From Candidatus Thorarchaeota archaeon (GTDB lineage Archaea; Asgardarchaeota; Thorarchaeia; Thorarchaeales; Thorarchaeaceae): a stretch of 64,000 nucleotides of DNA. Numbering within the stretch: position 1 is the stretch's first letter; each line of letters begins with the position of its first letter. The notes beneath the pieces were generated by a model. It made no database searches, had not been told where the DNA came from, and was given only the letters and a program-made list of their open reading frames with translations. Made by a program: the position numbers and the translations under genes. The stretch spans positions 1 through 64,000 of the forward strand of contig DXJO01000046.1 of assembly GCA_019057475.1 (NCBI GenBank), given 5' to 3'. This document shows positions 36,981 to 47,328 of the stretch, piece after piece.

Positions 36981-38141
36981 TTGAGCAGGAGAATGAAGGT
37001 CTTCTTTGACCAAACACAGAACGAACGTGGGAAACTAGACACAACATATTCTTCACTTGGTAGTCTTCTCACTGATAATGATCTCGACGTAGAACCATAT
37101 ACCGAATTCATGATACTAGCCAAGAGTATCAAAGAAGCAGCAGTGTTAGTCTTTGGATGCCCAAACAGCTCCAAGCTGCGACCTACAGAGATAGATGTTC
37201 TAACGCATTATGTAAAAGCTGGCGGGGGGCTGTTCCTGCTCTCACTGTCGGGCGGCGACCGGGGCCTGATGAACAATCTCAGCAAGCTGTCCAAAACCTT
37301 TGGCATTGAATTCGATAATACAGCTGTAAAGGATGAGAGAAGCAATGCCGGTTTGCCCACAATGCCGTTTATCAGTAACCTCATAGCACATCCATGCACT
37401 GAAGATGTTCAAGATATTCTATACCCGTCCGGGTGTTCACTGAAGGTGTCAGGGAAGGCAGTGGCATTAGTATCAACATCTGAAATGGCGGACCCGGCAA
37501 ATCAACCCGTAATTGCCCTCGCTGAATACGGAAAGGGGCGAGTCATCTGCTCCGGCAGCTATGAGATATTCCGAAAAGGAGGCGGGCTTAAGCATGCTGG
37601 AAATAAGACATTTGCAATCAATGCCTTAAGATGGCTCAGTGGAGATGTCAGACTAGCCAAACCAAGCAAGGTTGCCAAGGCCAAGAAAGGTATGCCCGCT
37701 GCAGAAGTTTCACCTGCAAAGCTCGACGAGATGGAGGGTGCTCTTCGAAGGCTCGTCAATGCGGTATTTGACCTGCAGAAAGACATAGGAAAAGTAGGAG
37801 AGCAAGTCACAAGAGTCGACAGCAACGTAGAGATGCTGCGCAACCAATTCCAGGATTTTGCAGAAAAAACGCAACAGCAGTTCGGAGTAATGATACCAAC
37901 CAAGCAATTCAAGACTCCAGAAGAGAATCAAGAGGTGGATTTGCAGGCGGACATCAATGCACTCCAGCGAGAAGTCAAGTCCATACAAAAGCTGAAAGAT
38001 CACATCAATCAAAGGCACTCCTCCGGAATAATGGAGAAGGAAACCTATGATGAACAAGTCAAGAAACTCGATACTCGCCTGCAGAACTTGAAGAAGCATC
38101 TAAAAGCGAAGAAGAAAGAACTCAAGGATCTCGGGCAGTAG
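36981..38141 (+). CDS. GIFT/IFT52-like (GATase-type) domain with C-terminal coiled coil
   Basis: LRPTEIDVLTHYVKAGGGLFLLSLSGGD, LSKTFGIEFDNTAVKD, ILYPSGCSLKVSGKAVALVSTSEMADPANQPVIALAEYGKGRVICSGSYEIF...ALRWLSGD; then heptad-rich helices. Confidence 0.6.
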   Translation: MSRRMKVFFDQTQNERGKLDTTYSSLGSLLTDNDLDVEPYTEFMILAKSIKEAAVLVFGCPNSSKLRPTEIDVLTHYVKAGGGLFLLSLSGGDRGLMNNLSKLSKTFGIEFDNTAVKDERSNAGLPTMPFISNLIAHPCTEDVQDILYPSGCSLKVSGKAVALVSTSEMADPANQPVIALAEYGKGRVICSGSYEIFRKGGGLKHAGNKTFAINALRWLSGDVRLAKPSKVAKAKKGMPAAEVSPAKLDEMEGALRRLVNAVFDLQKDIGKVGEQVTRVDSNVEMLRNQFQDFAEKTQQQFGVMIPTKQFKTPEENQEVDLQADINALQREVKSIQKLKDHINQRHSSGIMEKETYDEQVKKLDTRLQNLKKHLKAKKKELKDLGQ

Positions 38142-38144
38142 GTT

Positions 38145-39764
38145 TCACGCGTTATCTGCGGAATGCTCATTGATCTGTTCTTCATCCAGATAGTAATCAA
38201 AGGTAGCGAATATTCCGCTGTGAATCGCGGTAAGGTTTTTCTCGATGTCTTTGAGAACAAACAAAGCACGTGGTAGTCGACCACTGGACTGCTTGGCAAG
38301 GTATCTCCCAGGAGCCTTAACAAAGGACCAGAACGTGCCAATCTTATCAGCAAGGCCGTAGCCAACAAGAATTAGGATGACGCTGAAGAGGTAGATGTTT
38401 CGGGGAGGGATGAGTATCATAAGACTGAGAGCAATCGGCAGCCAAAGCATGGACAGTGAGAATGGTACTGTTTCGTCACGATTTGTGACCATCTGCGCAG
38501 ACGAGAATATAGAGAAGAAGGGAGCAAATAGAGTGAAGTAGTACTTGTAAACGCCGCGAGGACCTGTTAGATGAACCCAGAGCATCATTATCATTGTGAG
38601 CAACAGTAGACGACGAAGATAGAAACTCTTCTTGTCACCATCCTTCTTCTGGAGGAACATGAAGCCAGCAATAAGAGTCACACCGAACCAGAGTAAGAAG
38701 CCGTAGTATACAAGCCCATCAAGTATCTGTGCAAGCACGGGCATGCCTACAACTACCGCCAGAATCTGAAGCCGCATCGGACTTCCATAGCCAGGAGGGT
38801 CTGTCAGTGATACGAGAGGAAAGCCTCCCATGGCCAAACGTATATTGACCAACATATTTGGCTGCGCTAAGAAGAATGGGAAGATGATAGCTCCAGCAAA
38901 GGCGAAGACGATTAGGACGCTAATCATGAACTGGCGAATGTCAAGGGGCTCCGCAATACGTTTCAAGAACCCCTTCGCTCTCTCTGCAGTAGATGTTATT
39001 ATCCTAGAGGAATACTGCGTTCTTAAAATCAAGTAAATGACAAGCGGAATACCCAAGAACCACGCAATCTGTTTGAATAGTGCTCCTGTCACAATGAGTA
39101 GCGTTGCAGCATCACGCTTACCCTTGGTGAGCATGTAGAAGCCTGAGAAAAAGAAGAAGATGAACGGTGCTGTGTTCAGCCACACAAAGGTGGTATGGTA
39201 CAGAACATTCGGATTCATGAGGTAGGTGAAAGCTGCGGCTTCGCCAACTCGTCTGTTACCTGACAGCTGCTTGGCAATTCCATATACCGGCAAAGCAGTG
39301 AAATATCCAAAGATTGCGAGAAGAAGACCAATTCCCCAACCATCCACCGGAATCATAAGACCGATAGCATACAAAATGGCAGTGAGTGGAGGGAAGATGT
39401 AAGCTCCATTCTCATTGACAAATCCATCTAGTTCAATATATCCGAACCCGGGGCTGTAGGGCATCACGCCTCTGAGCATATTGTTGCCCCAATGAAAGTA
39501 GTAGAACGAATAGTCCGTGTAGCCCTCGAATTGGTACACCAAAGTGTAGCCGAAAAGGTCGAGCTCTCCGTTTCCGAGCCAGACACCACGAAACCTCCAG
39601 AAACTGGAGCTGGTGAAGTCAACTACGGCGGCATGAAAAACCTGATTCCAAACAAGAGCAGCAAAACAAAGAATGAGTATCAAGACTGCATTCTCAAACA
39701 GGAAACGTAGTCCACGCACTGCCCATGAGAATAGAAACCGTTCAGCTCGTTTGGCAATGCGCAT
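38145..39764 (-). CDS. GT-C-type polytopic membrane glycosyltransferase-like protein
   Basis: 539 aa multi-TM with GT-C/mannosyltransferase-like organisation. Confidence 0.55.
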   Translation of the reverse strand: MRIAKRAERFLFSWAVRGLRFLFENAVLILILCFAALVWNQVFHAAVVDFTSSSFWRFRGVWLGNGELDLFGYTLVYQFEGYTDYSFYYFHWGNNMLRGVMPYSPGFGYIELDGFVNENGAYIFPPLTAILYAIGLMIPVDGWGIGLLLAIFGYFTALPVYGIAKQLSGNRRVGEAAAFTYLMNPNVLYHTTFVWLNTAPFIFFFFSGFYMLTKGKRDAATLLIVTGALFKQIAWFLGIPLVIYLILRTQYSSRIITSTAERAKGFLKRIAEPLDIRQFMISVLIVFAFAGAIIFPFFLAQPNMLVNIRLAMGGFPLVSLTDPPGYGSPMRLQILAVVVGMPVLAQILDGLVYYGFLLWFGVTLIAGFMFLQKKDGDKKSFYLRRLLLLTMIMMLWVHLTGPRGVYKYYFTLFAPFFSIFSSAQMVTNRDETVPFSLSMLWLPIALSLMILIPPRNIYLFSVILILVGYGLADKIGTFWSFVKAPGRYLAKQSSGRLPRALFVLKDIEKNLTAIHSGIFATFDYYLDEEQINEHSADNA

Positions 39765-39839
39765 GATGTAAAGGCTGGCAGAACCTCTGAATAATGTTTG
39801 TGATTAGAGAGAGAACCAGGTCATGGACCAAGCGTATCG

Positions 39840-41927
39840 CTACATGAGAAGTTTCGCAGTGGCAGATGATCTACTCTTAGAAACCTCGATGGTTGGTACA
39901 CTATCCCAGCCTTGAATGTCTGTGTGAGTTATCAGCAAAATTTGTTCGAAGCTCTGATCGTTCACCAAGTTACTAACAACAGAGGCCCTGCGGTTCTTGT
40001 CAAGGCCTCCAAGCGGTTCGTCAAGCATAACGCATCGAATCCGGGGAGCAAGCGAGGGACTGTCCCTTAGCGGCCGAATGGAGCTCATCGTTCTACTAAT
40101 TCCTAGACGAAGTCCTAGGCTAACGGCAGTTCTGTCACCAAAGCTCAGTTGTGTTGTTTTCTTCGTGGCATTGTCTCGCTGGTCGTGTATCTTCAATGCC
40201 AATCCCGCGCCAGAGCGCCCTCTCGCAGCTGTCGGAACTAGATCAATTCCAGTATATTGATTGTTTGTAAACGCGCGAACGTATTCGTTCGTAGCACCCC
40301 TGATAATACCCAACAGCCGCTTTTGCACCACGTAATCAGCCACAAAGCTGCTAACTAGTTTTAATCTAACATACTTGGTATGCTCATTCAGACTCCTCAA
40401 CGAATCCATCTCTGCACCAAGCTCACGCATCTTCACGGATCTGGCTTCTAATTCCCTTATGGCGCCTTGCTCCCTGTCGATGAGTTTTCTGAAGGAGTCG
40501 CATTGGCTCACGATTTCACCGAGCTTTGTGGAGAGTACATCAAGCCTTCGCTGAAGATTAAGGACACTCTTCCCTCCATGCTTCTTGAGGAGCGACTCAA
40601 TGTCAGTCACCCCAGCCTTCTTGATAGCGTCCAAGAGCTTCGCCTGCTGCTTCTCAAGGCGTTTCTCGGCTTTATCAACATCCTTCTGTTTCTCTTTGAT
40701 ACGGCACACTGCATCATACGCCTTGGAAATATCAGATAAGTGCTCCTCGACACCACGGAGCTCATCTGACACCTCCACACGACGACCCTTGAATGTCTTG
40801 GCCTTTTCTTCGTCCTGTTTCAGTACCTGCCTGTATTTCACTAGCAGATTCTCGCGCTCTTCGACGGAAAGGGGCTTTGCGCAGGTTGGACATTCAGCGA
40901 CGCCTGAATCGTCATCTACAGAAACACCTTCAAGAGTCACGACCTTCTCACTGAGGTCCGTCTTGGTCGCATCGATTGCTCCTAGCTCGCGGTCAACTTC
41001 GGTTGTTTCTGTTTCGAGTTTCTTGCGACTGGACTCGTATCGCTTGGCTTCTTTCTTGAGAATTTTCAGACGTGCCTGCACAACTTCAGTTTCAGCCAAT
41101 GAAAGACCAGCATCTGCAAGGTCAGAGTCCCGATAACGAATGCTTGAGTTATGGTCGCGCTCTATTCTCTCGACTTCTTGAGTTAGGGCGTGTATTGCCT
41201 CAAGACCTTCAGGATCAGGCATTTCCTTCAGATGGTCCTTGATCTCCCCGGCTTCGGCTTCGTTGCTTTTGAAACTGCGTTCATAATCCTCGATTCTTAT
41301 CTTTGTATCATTGATCTGTTCCGCGATATGCTCAGGACGAATGTAATCGTCTTCAAGCCCTCTAATCTGGGCTTCAAGGTCCAACTCGAAGCTCTTCAGA
41401 TGGTCTGACATCTTGTCCAATAGCTCGATGTTGTATATCCTCACTATGAGGTTTCTTAGCACGGTGGGAGTAGCATTGGCGATTAGAGCCACTTCCCCCT
41501 GGCGGACCAGCAACGTGTTCAAGGCTTGCTGCAGATCAAGATTCAGAATCTGCATGAGCTCATTGCTCACAGATTTGCTCTTATCAGCAAGACGCTTCCA
41601 TGCATCCCCCGTCCGTGTGTACAAAACAACAGCCATTCCTTTGGCTGAACTATAGGACCGGTCCATTTTATACTGAGTCCCAGCAACCTCGAAGACTAAG
41701 ATCGCCTTGCACCAAGTTGATGTGAAACTGACGAGCTCATCATTGGTAAGACCAACAGCATCAGGCCCCCACAGAGCCCATAGTATTCCTTCGAATATTG
41801 AAGACTTCCCAGTCGAGTTCGGACCCCTGATGAGTATCAGTCCTCCAGGCAGTTCGCCCTCTCCCTCAGGGAGCTCGAGGTTTCGAAATGGCTTGAAGTT
41901 CTTCAATTCGAGACGAAGTAGTTTCAC
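39840..41927 (-). CDS. rad50: DNA double-strand break repair ATPase Rad50
   Basis: GPNSTGKSSIFEGILWALWG Walker A, zinc hook ECPTCAKPLS, LSFGDRTAVSLGLRLG signature, MLDEPLGGLD Walker B. Confidence 0.9.
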   Translation of the reverse strand: MKLLRLELKNFKPFRNLELPEGEGELPGGLILIRGPNSTGKSSIFEGILWALWGPDAVGLTNDELVSFTSTWCKAILVFEVAGTQYKMDRSYSSAKGMAVVLYTRTGDAWKRLADKSKSVSNELMQILNLDLQQALNTLLVRQGEVALIANATPTVLRNLIVRIYNIELLDKMSDHLKSFELDLEAQIRGLEDDYIRPEHIAEQINDTKIRIEDYERSFKSNEAEAGEIKDHLKEMPDPEGLEAIHALTQEVERIERDHNSSIRYRDSDLADAGLSLAETEVVQARLKILKKEAKRYESSRKKLETETTEVDRELGAIDATKTDLSEKVVTLEGVSVDDDSGVAECPTCAKPLSVEERENLLVKYRQVLKQDEEKAKTFKGRRVEVSDELRGVEEHLSDISKAYDAVCRIKEKQKDVDKAEKRLEKQQAKLLDAIKKAGVTDIESLLKKHGGKSVLNLQRRLDVLSTKLGEIVSQCDSFRKLIDREQGAIRELEARSVKMRELGAEMDSLRSLNEHTKYVRLKLVSSFVADYVVQKRLLGIIRGATNEYVRAFTNNQYTGIDLVPTAARGRSGAGLALKIHDQRDNATKKTTQLSFGDRTAVSLGLRLGISRTMSSIRPLRDSPSLAPRIRCVMLDEPLGGLDKNRRASVVSNLVNDQSFEQILLITHTDIQGWDSVPTIEVSKSRSSATAKLLM

Positions 41928-43234
41928 CTGGATTCCTCCTTCGAAATCGTATCCAGAGTGAGCTTCTCCCCACTGCGTCCAACTGTAATCTCAAGAGCAC
42001 GTACTGCAATTCGAGTTAGTGTTTCAGGGTCGTACTTCTCGTCGAGTGATAGCGTTTCTAGATAAGTCTTGAAATCCTCCTCGGGATCTTCGATAAGATA
42101 CTCGGATTCGATCTCAGGGTATGCTGCTTCATCATGGTCGGTTTCGCGATGCCTTATTGTCCATACAAGCTGTACGATGTTGTACTCGGAGTCCTGTGAT
42201 AAGACCTTCATGCGAAATGATTCCATTGCGAGGCTAAGGTCGAACCCACTGATTCTCGAAGACCCACCTTTGAAGACTAGTCGCACTCGTGCGGCAGTAG
42301 CCGAATCCCACTGTCCCTTCAGATTCTTCTCGTCGAACAATGATTCCATCCTTTGAACGATTGATTCAACTGTATCATCGGCCTCTATTGCAATCTTCTC
42401 GGTGTAAACAGGCCGTGCAAAATCAATGTGGTGCGGAGTGACTATCGGAGCCGTTCCACGCTCAATGTCAACTACAAGGAATCCTTTCTCATGTCGAATT
42501 TCATCAAACCTCCACCGCTCTGGAGAACCAGCGTACCACGCATTCTTTGCATGCTTGTGCTGATGGTGGTCGTGACCTAATGCGATGTAGTCATATCCCA
42601 TGCTGAAGATGGCTGGTTGAAGGCTACGATCAAGGTCCATTCCGTGTGCCACTGCAATAGATGGACGGTCAGAATCCGGAAGCTGGTGGGTTGTGATCCA
42701 GTCGTTGAAGGTGGTTACTGCGCCAGCAGATTCGAGAACGTTGTACTCAATGAAAGGAAAACAATAGACATTCAGTTTCTCGTATGAACGCACGAGTGGT
42801 TTTCCTTCCCGGAGTGCAAGTTTCAGCTCCTGTTGGGTCGCCACATCCAGACCGGGAATTGCCATCTTCAAGCTATCAAGAAATGACACCTCAAGATTCC
42901 GGTATATGCCATGATTGCCCTCCAGTATCAGAACAGGAATGCTGGTTTTCTCAATGAATTTCTTCAGCACAGTAATGACTGTTTCTCTCGCAACAACAGG
43001 AGGTTGAGTGGGGTTGTACTCCCAAGGTTGATCATAGAGGTCCCCAGAATGAACCACGATATCAACTGGCGGATCGAGCTCGGCTATCCTGGTAAACAGC
43101 TCTGAGAAACGCTCGTAGAAGTCGTTCTCGAGGACTCTGGTGCGCATCTCAACTGCCCAGACATTATGTCTCACACCTTCCCGGGGCTTCGTGCCAAGAT
43201 GGGTGTCAGAAATATGCGCAACTCTTACAGTCAT
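41924..43234 (-). CDS. mre11: DNA double-strand break repair nuclease Mre11
   Basis: RVAHISDTHLGTKP, DIVVHSGDLYD, LEGNHGI, ALGHDHHQH phosphoesterase motifs; 4-bp overlap with rad50. Confidence 0.9.
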   Translation of the reverse strand: MTVRVAHISDTHLGTKPREGVRHNVWAVEMRTRVLENDFYERFSELFTRIAELDPPVDIVVHSGDLYDQPWEYNPTQPPVVARETVITVLKKFIEKTSIPVLILEGNHGIYRNLEVSFLDSLKMAIPGLDVATQQELKLALREGKPLVRSYEKLNVYCFPFIEYNVLESAGAVTTFNDWITTHQLPDSDRPSIAVAHGMDLDRSLQPAIFSMGYDYIALGHDHHQHKHAKNAWYAGSPERWRFDEIRHEKGFLVVDIERGTAPIVTPHHIDFARPVYTEKIAIEADDTVESIVQRMESLFDEKNLKGQWDSATAARVRLVFKGGSSRISGFDLSLAMESFRMKVLSQDSEYNIVQLVWTIRHRETDHDEAAYPEIESEYLIEDPEEDFKTYLETLSLDEKYDPETLTRIAVRALEITVGRSGEKLTLDTISKEESR

Positions 43235-43245
43235 CGCTCTATTCC

Positions 43246-45018
43246 TCAGAGAATGTGTTTCTCACGCTTCTTGCTGGACCTCTTACTCTTGTACTTGTCC
43301 TTATCGCGTTCGAAGATAGTATCAAACAACGGAATCTTGACAGGTAATGGCAGCTCTCGATATGAGGCTGTCAGCAATGCCTCTCCTCGTGACATCACTC
43401 GGAACTCATTCTCAAATCCAGAGATGTTGACACTTGCGTTATCGATGCATGACCTAATCTCACGTTCATTTCCCATCCGCAGGTTAATTTCCGTGTTCAT
43501 CTGACTGAGAATCACATTGTCAAGTACGCTCACTTGTTGACTTACAACCAGGAGTCCGATATTGAACTTCCGTCCTTGCCTTGAGATATCCTTGAATACC
43601 GACCGTCCCTTCATGAGTTCTGGATTGAGGATTGAAGGAGCTTCCTCTACTGTAATCTGAATGACCGGTAAATTACGCGGATCTTTCACCTCAGCAGAGT
43701 CACTTGTCCCTCCACGCCCATAGAAACCCCGGGCCATTTTCTTGACTCGATTGAAGAAGGGATTTGGTAGTCGCATCTTACCTTGCGTTTCGAAATCTCC
43801 TAGGTTACCACTACTCTTCACAGCTCGCCTCATGTCAGACAAGGTCCGGGTAACCACGGTTGTCAGGAGGAATTGCTCAGTGTCACTCATCAGGCTTGTA
43901 TTCACGACTAGAACACGGCCAGTTTCCATCGCCTCATAGATGGCATCAAGAACCGATGTCCCGTCCTTGATGAATATTGGAGAACGCTCCAGGAATCGGA
44001 GCCTCCGCTGGACCGCTTTCATTGTCCCCTTGGGTGTAGACGTCCCCTCAGGTTCGTCCTTCATTTCAAGTATCTCAGCGATCCAGTTCTGGTGCTTGGA
44101 CGCATACGTGGCATCAATGAATGAGTTCATCTGGGGGGTGAATTCAGTGATAGAGTACAAATCCCGAGGTTGAATCTCATCCCACTTAATCCTGATTTCC
44201 TTGGCGTACTTCTTTACCTCCCGCGGCGTGGCTCTCAAGTGGGTTGTCAGGTAGTAGAAGGTTCCCAAAACCTCTGATCTAATCGTCGGACTCATGGCTT
44301 CGACTATGTGGTGGATTCCGTATTTGTCTACACCCTTAGCGAATTCATCATGCGGGTCGATACAGAAGGCAGATATCCGAAGCACGTCGCTATCAGGATT
44401 TGTGCTAGCCTCGATATTGGTGTCAATCAATGACTTGATGAGAACCATCATGAGATTGCTCTTTCCAGATCCTGTTGAACCAAATATCCCAACGTGCATG
44501 GGCAGGAACTTGGAAGGAATCATCACAGGCACATCAAGAGTTGCTTCGCCTACTTGGAGGTCTCCGACATACATCTCACCGTCGGTCTGAGATTCAAGCA
44601 TCATCCGGACTACTGAGTCTGATATTCCGCGCACTGGTCTGTAGACAGACGCAAGATGATCGGGCAACCGGCGTGGAGAACGAAACACCCACTCATTATC
44701 AATTTGCTCTGCGTAGCCAAGCATTCGGCCCTGCACGTCCAGAAGCATGTTGCGTTCGATTCCAGAGAGATACGCGTCGCCTTCCACCATGAGTGTGCCA
44801 GCAACGCGGCTCATGTCATCTACTTGTCTCAGATAGTTTTGGAGGCCTAGAACCCGGAAGAAAAAGACCCTTTCATGACCATCACGCTCGGAAGTGATCA
44901 TGAATATCTCGCCTACACTAATGTCGCGATTGTTTCCCATTATCTCTAGGTTAGTCTGGTTACCCACACCGACTTTTCCGAATAGCTCGCCTAGGTTGTC
45001 TTTGTTGAACACCATCAT
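43246..45018 (-). CDS. herA: HerA-type bipolar DNA helicase
   Basis: HVGIFGSTGSGKSNLMMVLIKS, FCIDPHDEF, IQITVEEAPSIL, GLLVVSQQVSVLDNVILSQMNTEI. Confidence 0.9.
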   Translation of the reverse strand: MMVFNKDNLGELFGKVGVGNQTNLEIMGNNRDISVGEIFMITSERDGHERVFFFRVLGLQNYLRQVDDMSRVAGTLMVEGDAYLSGIERNMLLDVQGRMLGYAEQIDNEWVFRSPRRLPDHLASVYRPVRGISDSVVRMMLESQTDGEMYVGDLQVGEATLDVPVMIPSKFLPMHVGIFGSTGSGKSNLMMVLIKSLIDTNIEASTNPDSDVLRISAFCIDPHDEFAKGVDKYGIHHIVEAMSPTIRSEVLGTFYYLTTHLRATPREVKKYAKEIRIKWDEIQPRDLYSITEFTPQMNSFIDATYASKHQNWIAEILEMKDEPEGTSTPKGTMKAVQRRLRFLERSPIFIKDGTSVLDAIYEAMETGRVLVVNTSLMSDTEQFLLTTVVTRTLSDMRRAVKSSGNLGDFETQGKMRLPNPFFNRVKKMARGFYGRGGTSDSAEVKDPRNLPVIQITVEEAPSILNPELMKGRSVFKDISRQGRKFNIGLLVVSQQVSVLDNVILSQMNTEINLRMGNEREIRSCIDNASVNISGFENEFRVMSRGEALLTASYRELPLPVKIPLFDTIFERDKDKYKSKRSSKKREKHIL

Positions 45019-45031
45019 CTATCATCTCATG

Positions 45032-46327
45032 TCAAAGGTTGTAGTCTTCCCGAAGAGGAAGTGCCCTCCGGGGGTCGTGATTAGTTGCACGCAGTACGTC
45101 CCGGTATACTTCACGTGCTAGCCCAAGGTCCTCATAACTGAGCTTACATGCCTCGTGGGCGAGAGCTAATGCCACAGGATAGCCATACCATCTTGCGTCC
45201 CTAGACATGAACTCTAGGTCACGAAAGATCTGTTTCTCATTCGCCCTTGTTGCCGCGGGGTCGCCACGTACGAAGATGTTCTTGAGCCACCAAACCCGAT
45301 CGAAATCGATTCGCGAAGGCCTGTTGTCTCGTGAGAAGCTAAACAGGTATGGCACCGCAAGCTTTGGCGGTAGGTACGTTCTGTCACTGATGATGTGGAG
45401 CCCTCCATTCGGATCGTTCTTTGATGGTAGCAAACAGAACCATTTCGCCTTCGCGCCGAATATGTCTTCTGCCATTTTCGCAATCCTATGTGCAAATGGT
45501 ATTGTGTGATTCTTGCTCACAGCACAGAGAATGGCTTCTTTGTTCCGTGCCAGAGCACAGAGCTCTCTCAGCATGAATCCGCTCGGCATCGAGGGATACT
45601 TGAGAACATGGTGTATGAAGATACTCATTGCACCATCGATAAGGATGAACTTCGGCTTGAACTTGCTAGTCAGCACTTTTCTGATAGCGGCATATTCTGA
45701 CACCGTTCTGAGTTCATCATGGACCACGGGGTTGGTGAGGTATCCGGCCCTTGATATGAGGGAAACCATGTTCTCCAGTTTGGATTTGTAGCGGGCAAAG
45801 TCAGTGCTATCCAAGTCAGAGAACGATTTCACTTGAGGCCCCAAATTATCTCGGAAGAATTGTGTCACGAAGTCAGTTGAATCCTTGTTGGGATAGATGT
45901 TCGTCAAACTGTCGGCCATCTTGTTCTTTGCATCGTGACGTACACCGGAGTGCCAATGCATATCGAGAGAGGGCTGTGCTCCAAGTTCAGATTCCAAAGC
46001 CGCTCGTTCCATTATCGAAAATGGGGGACCTTTCTGTGTGTTAGTGTCAAGTATCACGGTTGCAGTGCTTAGCAGGTGGATGCGAATGTCATCCAGCGTG
46101 CCAAAGTTCTCAGTCCCAGATCCGTCAACAGCTGCAACGAGGAAGTCCTCATCGAGTACAATATCAGCGGAGTAAGACTCCACTGTATCCAGGAGGTCCT
46201 CCTTGATTCTCACCTCGTCTTTTGCGAACTCTTCTTCATCTCGACGGTCTTGTTGGTTCCGAATGTCTTCAAGAACCGTTTTCAATAGTTTCCTGAACTT
46301 ATCGGTGAGTATCTTCTCGAGCATCAA
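45032..46327 (-). CDS. nurA: NurA 5'-3' nuclease
   Basis: DFLVAAVDGSGTENFG and KFILIDGAMSIF NurA motifs; adjacent to herA. Confidence 0.85.
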   Translation of the reverse strand: MMLEKILTDKFRKLLKTVLEDIRNQQDRRDEEEFAKDEVRIKEDLLDTVESYSADIVLDEDFLVAAVDGSGTENFGTLDDIRIHLLSTATVILDTNTQKGPPFSIMERAALESELGAQPSLDMHWHSGVRHDAKNKMADSLTNIYPNKDSTDFVTQFFRDNLGPQVKSFSDLDSTDFARYKSKLENMVSLISRAGYLTNPVVHDELRTVSEYAAIRKVLTSKFKPKFILIDGAMSIFIHHVLKYPSMPSGFMLRELCALARNKEAILCAVSKNHTIPFAHRIAKMAEDIFGAKAKWFCLLPSKNDPNGGLHIISDRTYLPPKLAVPYLFSFSRDNRPSRIDFDRVWWLKNIFVRGDPAATRANEKQIFRDLEFMSRDARWYGYPVALALAHEACKLSYEDLGLAREVYRDVLRATNHDPRRALPLREDYNL

Positions 46328-46572
46328 ACCCCTCTTTTCAGATTAGCAAACAAGCATTCAAACGACTGCCACCGTTCAGTGTGGATGCAATCATAAAAAG
46401 ATAGCACTCGGAACGCATGAGTCAATGATGGCAATACCTGCGTAATATCACCAGTAGTAAATACTGAAATCTGCTTGTGCGAAATTATCTTTTAAGGACA
46501 CACCACAACGAGTCCTCTGTAGCAAGTATTCTGACTAAATGGTAACTTAGCGAAGCGACGGGAAGTGCTTGA

Positions 46573-47268
46573 TTGCTGAAACTCACATACTTCGGCCACA
46601 CTACATTCGTACTGGAGTCAAAGGACGTCACACTCCTGCTGAACCCAGGGATTTGGAATGGCGAACCCGTTGTACCTGTAGACGTTGACGTGAGAATCAT
46701 TGTGGCGACAAACCGTGACGATGACTCTGTGGGAAATGCCGCTGAAATTGCGGCCAACGCCAAGGCTTGGTTCCTGGGAAACGAGGAAACAGTCGAGAAG
46801 GTCAGATCTCAGGGCGGGAAATCTTGGTTGCTTCATACACTCAAGGTTGAAGGAACCTATGAAATCCCTGGCCTGAAGATTAGTGCATACCCCCTTCAGA
46901 AGAAGGACCCCACGTCTGGTGAGAGGTACGAGAACCTTGGACTCTACATCGAGATGGGCGGCATGAAGGTCGGCTATCTTGGTGATAGTGCAGTGCAAGG
47001 CCCATTCGGTGAATTCGAGATGGATGTTCTCATTGTTCCAATAGGGGGCGGAGAGGTGTTTGAGGTGAAAGACGCAGTCAGTCTGTGCTTGGACGCCAAA
47101 CCCAGGATTGGTATCCCTGTAAGGTGGACTTCGCCAGATCAACCATCGAACTTCGCGAAGTATGTATCCCAATTCGGACAAGGAGTCATACCCGTAGTCA
47201 TGGAGCACGACCAAGTCTTAGAGATTCACTGGGCTGCGGGCAACGAGTTTAGACATACACTATCCTAG
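46573..47268 (+). CDS. Metallo-beta-lactamase-fold (UPF0173-like) protein with degenerate metal-binding motif
   Basis: LTYFGHTTFVLES, LLLNPGIW, GMKVGYLGDSAVQ; HxHxDH position reads TNRDDDS. Confidence 0.65.
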   Translation: MLKLTYFGHTTFVLESKDVTLLLNPGIWNGEPVVPVDVDVRIIVATNRDDDSVGNAAEIAANAKAWFLGNEETVEKVRSQGGKSWLLHTLKVEGTYEIPGLKISAYPLQKKDPTSGERYENLGLYIEMGGMKVGYLGDSAVQGPFGEFEMDVLIVPIGGGEVFEVKDAVSLCLDAKPRIGIPVRWTSPDQPSNFAKYVSQFGQGVIPVVMEHDQVLEIHWAAGNEFRHTLS

Positions 47269-47328
47269 TCCATTCGCTGAGCTGCTCTTTGAGCAGAATA
47301 CGCACTCGAGAGGTTAAGAGAAAGATAA

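Noticed and set aside
40585-41136. 183 aa plus-strand ORF
   Set aside because: Antisense to the Rad50 coiled coil; Ser/Arg-rich composition is the mirror of Glu/Leu-rich coding sequence
46618-47214. 198 aa minus-strand ORF
   Set aside because: Antisense shadow of the MBL-fold gene
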